DNA of 64,000 nucleotides from Streptomyces brevispora (GTDB lineage: Bacteria > Actinomycetota > Actinomycetes > Streptomycetales > Streptomycetaceae). The stretch lies in the NCBI RefSeq assembly GCF_007829885.1, contig NZ_VIWW01000002.1, positions 496,001 through 560,000 of the forward strand, read 5' to 3'. The position numbers and the translations under genes are program-made. The notes under the pieces were generated by a model. It was not told where the DNA came from. It saw only the letters and a list, made by a program, of their open reading frames with translations, and made no database searches. Shown in pieces: positions 17,583 through 25,092 of this stretch. How positions within the stretch are numbered: the first letter of the stretch is position 1; every line of letters begins with the position of its first letter.

Positions 17583-18779
17583 TCACGCGTCAGGTACGGG
17601 GCTTCTCCGAGTTTGCCGACTGCCGCTGGTCGCGGCGCCGACCGCGAGCGTGGTGACGACGACCACCAGGACGGCCGGCACGGGACCCGCCAGATCACTC
17701 AGCGCGCCCATGACCAGGATCGACACGGCCACGCCCGAGGGCAGCAAAGTCGCCCGCAGCGTCACCACCGAGGGCAGCTCCCGGGCCGAAGCGGCCGCCA
17801 GGAGACGGTTGTTGCAGTGCACGAAGGCAAGCTCGAAGAGCATGAGGAAGACCGCGTACAGCACCAGCGTCGGTACGGTGCTCGCCGCCAGCACCGCCGC
17901 GAGCAGCGGCGCCATCGGCAGCACCAGCCACACGGCCGAGGGCACATGACCCAGGTACCGCTGGGCCGGCAGGGCGGCCAGCGAACCGGCGAAGACCGCG
18001 ACCGCCGAGGCCGCGACGAACACCCCCACGAGCCGGGTGCCGCCGTCGAGGAGACGCAGCGGGATCACCGTGACGGCCACGGTGTGGAAGCCCTGCCAGA
18101 ACGCCACCAGCAGGAAGCGGACGAACAGCCTGCGGACCACCGGGTCCTCCACCCGCAGCCGCGCCCCGGACCCTGCCGGTGACGCGGCGCTCTCCCCGGC
18201 CGCCCTGGTCGCGGACGGCAGCGCCCGGGCCAGGAGCGCGGAGAGCGCGAGCGTCGCCACGTTCAGCGCGATCAGTCCGCGCGGCGAGAGCACCGAGGCG
18301 GCCGGCCCGGCGAGCGCGGCACCCACACTGACCCCGGTCAACTTGCCTATCTCGGCATACGTGTTGACCCGGTCGAGCAGCGCCTTCGGCACGGTGCCGC
18401 GCAGCACGACCGAGGTGGCCGAGCGGGTCACCGCCTCGAAGAAGCCACGGGCTACGACCAGAGCGGTGGCGACCGCGAGCAGCGCGCCGCCGGGCACAAC
18501 CAGGGCCGCCGCCGTGAGCAGCAGGCTCGCCGCCTCGGCGATCCGGACGAGCCGCTGCGGGGCGTGGCGGGCGAGCAGCCGGTTGAGCGGCGCGGCGAGC
18601 AGCAGCGCCGGCAGCCAGGGGGCGCTCAGGACAGCGCCGGCGAGCAGTCCAGAGCCGGTGACGGAACCGACGTGGGTGGACAGGCTCACCAGAAGCAGAA
18701 AACTCCCGCACGTATTGAAGAAGAGCAATGCGGGAGTGCAGCGGGATGAGCGAGCACACGCGCGGAAAAATATCATCAT
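17583..18779 (-). CDS. MFS transporter (probable drug exporter)
   Basis: Protein of 398 residues, almost entirely hydrophobic, with about 12 membrane segments and short charged loops of the major facilitator type (LNRLLARHAPQRLVRIAEA in the loop between helices 2 and 3). It most resembles macrolide-efflux/enterobactin-exporter MFS proteins, which would export a product by proton antiport. Its start codons (18779 or 18776) lie only 21 bp from the divergent ATP-grasp start at 18801, so one of the two genes must have its promoter inside the other's reading frame or start further downstream. Confidence 0.85.
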   Translation of the reverse strand: MMIFFRACARSSRCTPALLFFNTCGSFLLLVSLSTHVGSVTGSGLLAGAVLSAPWLPALLLAAPLNRLLARHAPQRLVRIAEAASLLLTAAALVVPGGALLAVATALVVARGFFEAVTRSATSVVLRGTVPKALLDRVNTYAEIGKLTGVSVGAALAGPAASVLSPRGLIALNVATLALSALLARALPSATRAAGESAASPAGSGARLRVEDPVVRRLFVRFLLVAFWQGFHTVAVTVIPLRLLDGGTRLVGVFVAASAVAVFAGSLAALPAQRYLGHVPSAVWLVLPMAPLLAAVLAASTVPTLVLYAVFLMLFELAFVHCNNRLLAAASARELPSVVTLRATLLPSGVAVSILVMGALSDLAGPVPAVLVVVVTTLAVGAATSGSRQTRRSPVPDA

Positions 18780-18800
18780 CAGTCCTCCAGGAAGGGGAGG

Positions 18801-20144
18801 ATGTCAGAGACGAACAGATTTCGACGAACGAGCCGAATGCCTATCGTTGAACATATGACAACAGCCGTCCAGAGTCTTCCTGGCAACCCCTGCATCGTGA
18901 TGGTTGACGCCTATGCGGGCGTCCGTTCACTCGTTCTTGAATTCCTCCGGCAAGGATGCTCCGTCGTCCGCGTCCAGAGCACGCGCGAGACTCCGTACGT
19001 CTACATCCCGGCCCCTTACGTCGCCGAGGATTTCATCGCCGACCTCACCCATGAAGGCGATGTCGACGCCACCGCGAAAGCGGTGGCGGCGTTCGCACCG
19101 GTCGCGGTCGTCTCCGGCGGCGAGATCGGCGTCGAACTCGCCGACCTGCTCGCCGACCGCCTCGGACTGCCCGGCAACGGCACCGCCCTCAGCGCCGCCC
19201 GCCGCGACAAGCACCTCATGGTCGAGACGGTCCGCGCCGCCGGACTGCGGGCCGCCCGCCAACTGTTCGCCACCGACGCCCGGGAACTCGCCGCCTGGCA
19301 CCGCGACCTCGGCGGCCGGGTCGTCGTGAAGCCGCCGCGCAGCGCCGGCGGCCAGGGCGTCACCTTCTGCGACACCCCCCAGGAGTCGGCCGCCGCCTTC
19401 CGTGCCCTCGCCGACGCCGACGACGTCTTCTCCCAGCCCAACAACGGGGCCGTCGCCCAGGAGTACCTCGCCGGCACCGAGTACATGGTCAACACCGTCA
19501 GCCGCGACGGCCGCCACCACGTGTGCGACGTCTGGCGCACCGGCCGCGCCAGCCGCAACGGAGTCCTCGACCTCTGCGACGCGCTCTCGCTCATCGACTC
19601 CGGCAGCCGGGTCGTCGAACCCCTCACCGACTACGCCTTCCGCGTCCTCGATGCCCTCGGCATCCGGCACGGCCCCGCCCACCTGGAGATCCGGATGACC
19701 CCGGCCGGGCCCTGCCTGGTCGAGGTCGGCGCCCGGATCGCGGGCGGCGGCATCCCCGCCGCCGCGGGCCTGGGCATCGGCGAGTCCCAGCTGGAATGGA
19801 CCGTCGACGCCTTCCTGCGGCCCGAACGCTTCCACGAGAGGGCCGGCACCCCCTACGAGATCCGCCGGTACGCCGCCATCTACGGCATGGTCTCGCCCGT
19901 CGAAGGCGTGCTCCGCGGCTACGAGGGGATCGAGGAGATCGAGCGCCTGGAGGGCCTCCACACCCTGACGCCCCTGGTCCGGCCGGGCCAGAGGATCCGG
20001 CGGACCGTCGACGACCTCACCTACCCGGTCATCGTGACGCTGCTGCACGAACTCGACGAGGTCGTGCAGCGCGACCTCAACACCATCCGGCACCTCGACG
20101 GCACCGGGTTCTACGCCCTCGACGGGGCCTCGACCGCCTCCTGA
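18801..20144 (+). CDS. ATP-grasp ligase (amino-acid/peptide ligase type)
   Basis: Protein of up to 447 residues. An N-terminal pre-ATP domain (CIVMVDAYAGVRSLVLEFLRQG) is followed by the ATP-grasp domain with VVVKPPRSAGGQGVTFC (lysine and glycine-rich loop), QEYLAGTEYMVNTV and the magnesium-binding end HLEIRMTPAGPCLVEVGARI AGGG. The sequence type is that of BacD-like L-amino-acid ligases and related carboxylate-amine ligases, which join carboxylic acids to amines through acyl phosphates. ATG 18801 has AGGAAGG 5 bases upstream; ATGs at 18837 and 18855 are alternatives with weaker sites. It is next to the island with the 19-residue peptide gene, so a peptide or amino acid could be the partner. 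It is convergent with the PhyH gene. Confidence 0.85.
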   Translation: MSETNRFRRTSRMPIVEHMTTAVQSLPGNPCIVMVDAYAGVRSLVLEFLRQGCSVVRVQSTRETPYVYIPAPYVAEDFIADLTHEGDVDATAKAVAAFAPVAVVSGGEIGVELADLLADRLGLPGNGTALSAARRDKHLMVETVRAAGLRAARQLFATDARELAAWHRDLGGRVVVKPPRSAGGQGVTFCDTPQESAAAFRALADADDVFSQPNNGAVAQEYLAGTEYMVNTVSRDGRHHVCDVWRTGRASRNGVLDLCDALSLIDSGSRVVEPLTDYAFRVLDALGIRHGPAHLEIRMTPAGPCLVEVGARIAGGGIPAAAGLGIGESQLEWTVDAFLRPERFHERAGTPYEIRRYAAIYGMVSPVEGVLRGYEGIEEIERLEGLHTLTPLVRPGQRIRRTVDDLTYPVIVTLLHELDEVVQRDLNTIRHLDGTGFYALDGASTAS

Positions 20145-20155
20145 GGAACGTTCGA

Positions 20156-20196
20156 CCGCCGCCCCGCCGCAGACGAACATCACACCGGGGCGGCGG
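20156..20196. terminator. Short bidirectional hairpin
   Basis: 11-bp stem (CCGCCGCCCCG with CGGGGCGGCGG) with a 19-nt loop spanning the stop of the PhyH gene and the end of the ATP-grasp gene. Confidence 0.5.
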
Positions 20197-20977
20197 CCGG
20201 CTCCATCCGCGTCCACGCCGGGCGCGGCACCCGGTACACGAAACTGACCGCCGTACGCGGCTCCGAAACCGTGGTGTTGGGCGCCGAGCGGTGCAGCACC
20301 ATGCCGTCGAACATCACGGCCGACCCCGGCTCCAGCGGCATCGCGACCGCACCGGCCGTACACGGCAGGTGCCCGTTTGCCACGTGCGGCTCCACCGGGA
20401 CCCGCAGCGGCGCCTCGCCCGGCAGCCGCTCCCGGTCCCCGGTGTGCGGGAACAGCCCCAGGACGTGCGAGCCCGGGATGAACTCCAGGCAGCCGTTGCG
20501 CCGGGTGGCCGGCTCCAGGGCGACCCAGATCGTCACGATGCCGTCCTGCCCGGCGGCGAACCCGGGCGGTGCGAACGCCATGTCCTGGTGCCAGGGCTTC
20601 GCCGAGCCCACCACCGGCGGCTTCGCCCACAGGAACGAGTTGACCAGCGTGCCCGTCGCGCCCGACGCCGCCCGCACCGGGCCCTCCGCCAGACCCAGCG
20701 CCCGCTGCACGGCGCCGAACTCCGGCTCGTGCACATGGATGCGGTCCGCCGACCGCAGCACGCCGGGCAGCGCACCGGAGCCCTGCTGCCAGGCCGCCCA
20801 GCCGCCGATGCCCGGTGCCTCCAGGACGAAGTCCCCGGCCGAGGCCGTACGGTCGCGGGCCAGCTCCTCCAGACGCCCCGCCGCGCGCCGCAGCCCGGCG
20901 AGCTCCGCGCCGCCGGCCAGCCCGGGCAGCCGTACGAACCCGTTCTCCCGCATCCCGCGGGAATAGCTTTCCACCAT
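20180..20977 (-). CDS. PhyH-family Fe(II)/2-oxoglutarate dioxygenase
   Basis: Protein of 265 residues. The facial triad is visible: WHQDM gives His130 and Asp132, and VLHRSAPN gives His229; Arg241 in SEPRTAVSF would bind 2-oxoglutarate. PhyH enzymes hydroxylate small molecules and free or carrier-bound amino acids in many natural product pathways. The gene is divergent from the 19-residue peptide gene (175-bp gap), so the two could share a control region. The start at 20977 has GGGGAGGA 4 bases upstream. The substrate is unknown; an amino acid or the peptide are the candidates suggested by context. Confidence 0.88.
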   Translation of the reverse strand: MVESYSRGMRENGFVRLPGLAGGAELAGLRRAAGRLEELARDRTASAGDFVLEAPGIGGWAAWQQGSGALPGVLRSADRIHVHEPEFGAVQRALGLAEGPVRAASGATGTLVNSFLWAKPPVVGSAKPWHQDMAFAPPGFAAGQDGIVTIWVALEPATRRNGCLEFIPGSHVLGLFPHTGDRERLPGEAPLRVPVEPHVANGHLPCTAGAVAMPLEPGSAVMFDGMVLHRSAPNTTVSEPRTAVSFVYRVPRPAWTRMEPAAAPV

Positions 20978-21151
20978 TCTTCCTCCCCTTTATCCGGTTC
21001 GAATGGCCGCGAACCTACCCGGACGATTCGGGCGCGTTCATGTTCAACCACGGACTTTCCCTGGCCCGTTGCCGCCCGTTCCGGCGGATCCGTAAGCTCC
21101 TCGGCCATGAGGGCGACCGCCCCATGCATTCCCGAGAAGAAGGAGTGACTC
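20978..21151. promoter_or_regulatory. Divergent promoter region of the PhyH and peptide genes
   Basis: 174 bp between divergent starts. It contains an imperfect palindrome GGTTCG-N8-CGAACC (20996-21015) next to the PhyH start and an isolated GTTCAACCA half-site (21042-21050) that resembles one arm of the StrR-type operator but has no matching second arm. These are possible operators; no full StrR site is present. Confidence 0.35.
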
Positions 21152-21211
21152 ATGAGCGACCGTGACTTCATCGAGACCCGCGACGCCCAGCAGGAGACCA
21201 GCAAGTGGTAA
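21152..21211 (+). CDS. Short peptide gene (19 residues), possible RiPP-like precursor
   Basis: ATG at 21152 opens a 19-codon frame, MSDRDFIETRDAQQETSKW, ending TAA. AGAAGGAGTGACTC directly before it is the best ribosome site in the region (GAAGGAG, 8 bases from ATG). The peptide is acidic and polar with a single aromatic C-terminal Trp preceded by Ser-Lys. A 15-bp hairpin follows at 21252-21286, and then the SUMF1-like gene opens an eight-gene operon on the same strand. A small strongly initiated gene, hairpin and modification enzymes is the arrangement of ribosomal peptide operons. No known family is recognised. It could instead be an upstream leader peptide controlling the operon. The Shine-Dalgarno and position argue that it is translated. 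Confidence 0.55.
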   Translation: MSDRDFIETRDAQQETSKW

Positions 21212-21251
21212 TTCGCTGACCCGGCGAATTGCACACGCACGACGCGTACGC

Positions 21252-21286
21252 GCCGCCCGTACGGAACCCGCTTCCGTACGGGCGGC
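21252..21286 (+). terminator. Attenuator-like hairpin between the peptide gene and the enzyme operon
   Basis: Perfect 15-bp stem (GCCGCCCGTACGGAA with TTCCGTACGGGCGGC) and 5-nt loop, 40 bp after the peptide stop and 22 bp before the SUMF1-like start. Partial termination here would make more peptide message than enzyme message, as in lanthipeptide and other precursor operons. It could also be a regulatory leader structure. Confidence 0.7.
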
Positions 21287-21308
21287 ACGTCGTCCGAGAG
21301 AGGTTGAC

Positions 21309-22676
21309 ATGGTAGGCAATCGCGTTTCACAGGTCATCGACATTCCCGCCGACATGACGGTGACCGACGACTCCACCGACGACCGCTACTGGGCGTCGGT
21401 CGAGCGCGTCGTCGCACTGGCCGGCCAGAAGGGCCGCACCGCCGACGGCATCCCGCTCCTCGCGAGCATCGCCGTCTCCCACCCCGAGTGGCCCGTCCGC
21501 GCCGGCGCCGTCCGGCTCCTCGCCACGCACCACGCGGGCGACGAGGCCGCCGGCGCCGCCGTCGCCGCCGCCACCCACGACACCGTCGACTGGGTCGCGT
21601 TCACCGCCCTCAAGGTCATCACCGAGCACCGCATCGCCGCCGCCGTCCCCGACCTCATCCGGATCTCCGGCTGGCCCAGCAACTTCACCCGCCCCGACTG
21701 GGCCCGCAAGCCCGTCGGCTGCGGCGCCGCCCTCACCAAACGCGCCCTCATCGCCGTATTCGGCACCAGGGACCCCGTCGAACTGCGCCGCCTGGAGGAC
21801 GAGTACTTCTCCGAGATGCGCTCCCGGATCGCCGCCGCCCGCAAACGCGTCCGCCGCCACGAGGACGTCGTCCTCGTCCCGGCCGGCCCCGCGATCATCG
21901 GCGCCGACGAACAGCCCGACGCCTTCCGCATGGCCCAGGACGACACCACCCTGCGCGCCGTCGACGTACCCGCGTTCCTCATCGACCGGACCACCGTCAC
22001 CAACGCCCGCTACCGCGAGTTCCTCCAGGAGACCGGCGAATCAGGCGAGTTCGACCACCCCGACCAGCCGCTGGAGCGCTCGCACCGCCCCGCCCACTGG
22101 CACGACCCGCGCTTCAACGCCCCCGACACCCCCGTCGTCGGCATCGACTGGTACGACGCGTACGCCTTCGCCGCCTGGGCCGGCGGCACACTGCCCAGCG
22201 AGGTCCAGTGGGAGAAGGCCGCCCGAGGCGTCGACGGCCGCCGCTTCCCCTGGGGCGAGGACTGGGACCCCGAACGCGTCAACGACGTGGAACGGTCCTT
22301 CGGCCAGGCCGTCGCCGACCTGGACTCCCTCGAAGCACTCCTCGTCACCATCGAGCAGGGCCAGAACCCGGCCCACCCCGTACTCGCCGCCGACGCGCTG
22401 CCCCAGGGGGCCAGCCCCTACGGCGCCCTGCAGATGTCCGGCAACGTCTGGGAACTCACCCGCACCAACTTCTACACCGGCCAGGACATGGACCCCTTCT
22501 TCAAAGGCCGCCACCCGCTGGACTTCATGAACCGCAAGGAAGCCTTCCACGTGCTGCGCGGCGGCACGTTCACCTCCCCGCCGGCCTGTCTCACCACCTT
22601 CTACCGCGGCAAGGACCTCATCACCGACCGGCACATGGAGGTCGGCTTCCGCTGCGTGTACGAGGCGGACAACTGA
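21309..22676 (+). CDS. HEAT-like repeat plus SUMF1 (formylglycine-generating/EgtB-like) domain protein
   Basis: Protein of 455 residues. Residues about 30-160 are helical repeats (PEWPVRAGAVRLLATHHAGDE and similar) resembling HEAT repeats. Residues about 190-455 form a SUMF1 domain: FLIDRTTVTNARYREFL, GIDWYDAYAFAAWAGGTLPSEVQWEKAARG, GNVWELTRTNFY, LRGGTFTS and a final GFRCVYE. SUMF1 enzymes oxidise peptidyl cysteine to formylglycine or, in EgtB/OvoA, form C-S bonds with iron; others in natural product pathways are hydroxylases. Only one cysteine (PPACLTTF) is near the copper-binding positions of formylglycine-generating enzymes, so that activity is doubtful. First enzyme gene after the peptide and hairpin; its stop overlaps the next ATG (ATGA-type, 22674-22678). 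Confidence 0.82.
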   Translation: MVGNRVSQVIDIPADMTVTDDSTDDRYWASVERVVALAGQKGRTADGIPLLASIAVSHPEWPVRAGAVRLLATHHAGDEAAGAAVAAATHDTVDWVAFTALKVITEHRIAAAVPDLIRISGWPSNFTRPDWARKPVGCGAALTKRALIAVFGTRDPVELRRLEDEYFSEMRSRIAAARKRVRRHEDVVLVPAGPAIIGADEQPDAFRMAQDDTTLRAVDVPAFLIDRTTVTNARYREFLQETGESGEFDHPDQPLERSHRPAHWHDPRFNAPDTPVVGIDWYDAYAFAAWAGGTLPSEVQWEKAARGVDGRRFPWGEDWDPERVNDVERSFGQAVADLDSLEALLVTIEQGQNPAHPVLAADALPQGASPYGALQMSGNVWELTRTNFYTGQDMDPFFKGRHPLDFMNRKEAFHVLRGGTFTSPPACLTTFYRGKDLITDRHMEVGFRCVYEADN

Positions 22677-24082
22677 TGCGCCTCACCTCCCTCGGCCACG
22701 CCGCGGTCCTCGTCGAGACGGGCCGGGAGCGGATCCTCTTCGACCCGTGGCTGACCCAGCGCCTCGACCGCTTCTGGGAACACCACCCGCCCCTGGAGGA
22801 AGGCCTCGTGCGCAAGGTCCTCGACGAGGGCGTCGACTACGTGGTCCTCAGCCACCACCACTTCGACCACCACCACTTCCCCTCCCTCGGCCTCCTCACG
22901 GACGGCGCCGACGTCGACTTCGACGACAGCCCCCGCCAGAGCACCGGCGTCACCTGCATCTACCCGGCCGGCCCCGTGCCGCCGACGCTGACCGCCTCCG
23001 GCCTCGGCCACCAGGCGATCTCCTGGACACTGCGCCGTTTCGGCTTCGAACGGCTGCACCCGGTGACACCCGGAGACACCGTCACCCTCGGCGGGGCAAC
23101 CCTGCGGACCTTCCCCTCCGCCGTCCCCTTCCCCGAGATGAGCGTGCTCGTGGAGACCGAGGACGCCGCCGTCATGGTGTGCGGCGACGCGCTCCTGCAC
23201 GAGGCGACCACTGAGGCCTTCCAGCGCGAGGACGCGCCGAAGCTCGACCTCGTGCTCGTCCCCACGCACAGCATCTCGCCACCCGGCGTCCTCACCGAGC
23301 GCCGCCCGCTCACCGACCCGGAGGGCGTCCGCGCCCGCGCCGTCGCCAACTTCGACCGGTACGTCGACTCCCTGCCGGCCGCCCTGACCGTGCCGTCCTC
23401 CTTCGGCTGGCGCGTCAGCGGCGACACCGACCGCGACTACGACTGGTGCAACCGCACGATGTTCCCGTTCACCCCGGCCCAGGCCCTCGCGCGCCTCACC
23501 GAGCGAGGCCGGGCCGGCCTGCTGTGGGGACCCGGCCAGGTCCTGGAGGCCGGCGGAGGAAAGACCACCCCCGTCGACGGGCCGGTCGCCCCCCACGCAT
23601 ACGACTTCGACGAGATCTACGCAGCCGTCCGGCTCGACCCGAAGACCCCGGTCCCGCCCTTCGACGCCTCCCTGGACCGCTACGGCCGGCAGACCCGGCC
23701 CGCCGAGCAGATGCTCCGCGAACTCCTCGACCTGCTCGTCGCCACCGACTACTGGTACCGGGCGCTCGACGACGGCGCCGGAGGGCACGTCGTCTCCCTC
23801 TACGAGGACACCGGCGACGAGACCTCCTACCTCCTCGACCCGGTCACCGGCCGGGTGACGAAGCTCGGCGCGGGCCCCGCACGCTCCCACGTCACCGGCG
23901 CCGAGGGCTGGACCGAGACGGCCGCGAGCACCCTGGAGGCCATGCTCGGCGCCGACCTCCTCTTCGGCAGCTCCTTCGGCCTGTGGGCCAGCGACGGCGT
24001 CCTGCTGTCCGCCGTCTTCCACCACCCCTCCTACTACACCCGCCACGTCGAGCGGCAGCTCCGGGAGGCGACCCGGTCGTGA
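22676..24082 (+). CDS. Metallo-beta-lactamase-fold hydrolase
   Basis: Protein of 468 residues. The N-terminal half has the metal site HxHxDH as SHHHFDHH (His60, His62, Asp64, His65) after VDYVVL, then MVCGDALLHE and a late conserved His in LVPTHS, like UlaG/RomA-type members of the fold. The C-terminal half (about 270-468) is an extra region without clear family, ending in GVLLSAVFHHPSYYTRHVERQL. Members hydrolyse esters, amides, phosphodiesters and lactones or, with iron, reduce oxygen; the reaction here is unknown. ATG 22676 overlaps the previous stop, and the stop overlaps the next GTG, so translation is coupled on both sides. It belongs to the peptide-island operon. Confidence 0.8.
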   Translation: MRLTSLGHAAVLVETGRERILFDPWLTQRLDRFWEHHPPLEEGLVRKVLDEGVDYVVLSHHHFDHHHFPSLGLLTDGADVDFDDSPRQSTGVTCIYPAGPVPPTLTASGLGHQAISWTLRRFGFERLHPVTPGDTVTLGGATLRTFPSAVPFPEMSVLVETEDAAVMVCGDALLHEATTEAFQREDAPKLDLVLVPTHSISPPGVLTERRPLTDPEGVRARAVANFDRYVDSLPAALTVPSSFGWRVSGDTDRDYDWCNRTMFPFTPAQALARLTERGRAGLLWGPGQVLEAGGGKTTPVDGPVAPHAYDFDEIYAAVRLDPKTPVPPFDASLDRYGRQTRPAEQMLRELLDLLVATDYWYRALDDGAGGHVVSLYEDTGDETSYLLDPVTGRVTKLGAGPARSHVTGAEGWTETAASTLEAMLGADLLFGSSFGLWASDGVLLSAVFHHPSYYTRHVERQLREATRS

Positions 24083-25092
24083 GCGACTCCAGCGAGACCG
24101 TGCTCTTCGACCACGAGAGCACCTGCCTGCGCGACAACCCGCTGGGCGACCCCCACACACGCCGGGTCGAGGTACACCTCCCGCCCGGGTACGACGGCGT
24201 CCGCCCGTTCCCCGTCATCTACTGGCTGCCCGGCTTCGGCGCCCACCCCAGCCTCTGCGGCAAGGCCCTCGCCTTCGGCACCACCGTCGCCGACCGGCTC
24301 CGCTCAGCCATGACCGACGGCCGGGTGCCGCCCGCCCTGATCGTCGTCCCCGACGGCACCACCGCCTACGGCGGCTCCCAGTACATCGACTCCGCCCCCT
24401 GCGGCCGCTACGCCGGCTACCTCGCCGAGATCGTCGCCGCCGTCGACCGGCGGTTCACCACCCGGCCCGCACCACGCTGGCGCGCGATCGGCGGCAAGTC
24501 CAGCGGCGGTTACGGCGCGCTGATCGCCGGCATGACCTGCGACCTCTTCGGCTCGGTCATCGCCTGCTCGCCCGACGCCGGCTTCGAGCACAGCCACCTG
24601 CCGCTCCTGCCGCGCACCCTCGACACCGTCCGGGCCGCCGGCGGCATGGACGCACTGCTCGCCCGCCGCGCCACCGGCCCCGTCGACGCGCCGTTCATGG
24701 TCGCCATGAGCATCATCGCCCTGGGCATGTGCTACGCCCAGGACCCCCGGACCAGCCCGTCCGACGCACTGCCCTGCGACCCGGAGACCGGCGTCTTCCG
24801 CGACGAGGTGTGGCAGCGCTGGCTCACCCACGACCCCGTACGCATGCTGGACGAGCACGCCGGGGCGCTCACCCGCCTCGACCACCTCCACCTCGGCGTC
24901 GGCGAGCGCGACGAGTACGGCATGCACTGGGGCGCCCGCGCCCTGCACACAGCCCTCGACGCCCACGGCGTCCCCCACCACTACACCGAGCACGAGGGCG
25001 GCCACCACGGCATCGAGCACGTCTACACCGACGCCCTGGCCGGCCTGCGGCACGTCTGGTCCGAAAGGACGGTCGGCACATGTGCGGTATAG
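24079..25092 (+). CDS. Esterase D/putative esterase-family alpha/beta-hydrolase
   Basis: Protein of 337 residues. It starts as an esterase of the EsteraseD/Fes type (RRVEVHLPPGYDGVRPFPVIYWLPGFG), with the nucleophile elbow GKSSGGYGAL (Ser141) and a C-terminal His in GGHHGIEH. No signal peptide is seen, so it is cytoplasmic. It could open an ester, thioester or lactone in the island pathway. The GTG start overlaps the upstream TGA by GTGA, and its stop lies 13 bases inside the asparagine synthetase gene. Confidence 0.85.
   Translation: MSDSSETVLFDHESTCLRDNPLGDPHTRRVEVHLPPGYDGVRPFPVIYWLPGFGAHPSLCGKALAFGTTVADRLRSAMTDGRVPPALIVVPDGTTAYGGSQYIDSAPCGRYAGYLAEIVAAVDRRFTTRPAPRWRAIGGKSSGGYGALIAGMTCDLFGSVIACSPDAGFEHSHLPLLPRTLDTVRAAGGMDALLARRATGPVDAPFMVAMSIIALGMCYAQDPRTSPSDALPCDPETGVFRDEVWQRWLTHDPVRMLDEHAGALTRLDHLHLGVGERDEYGMHWGARALHTALDAHGVPHHYTEHEGGHHGIEHVYTDALAGLRHVWSERTVGTCAV

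Noticed and set aside
21042..21050. A sixth StrR-type operator upstream of the peptide gene
   Set aside because: Only one arm (GTTCAACCA) is present; the position 20 bp downstream does not match the second arm.
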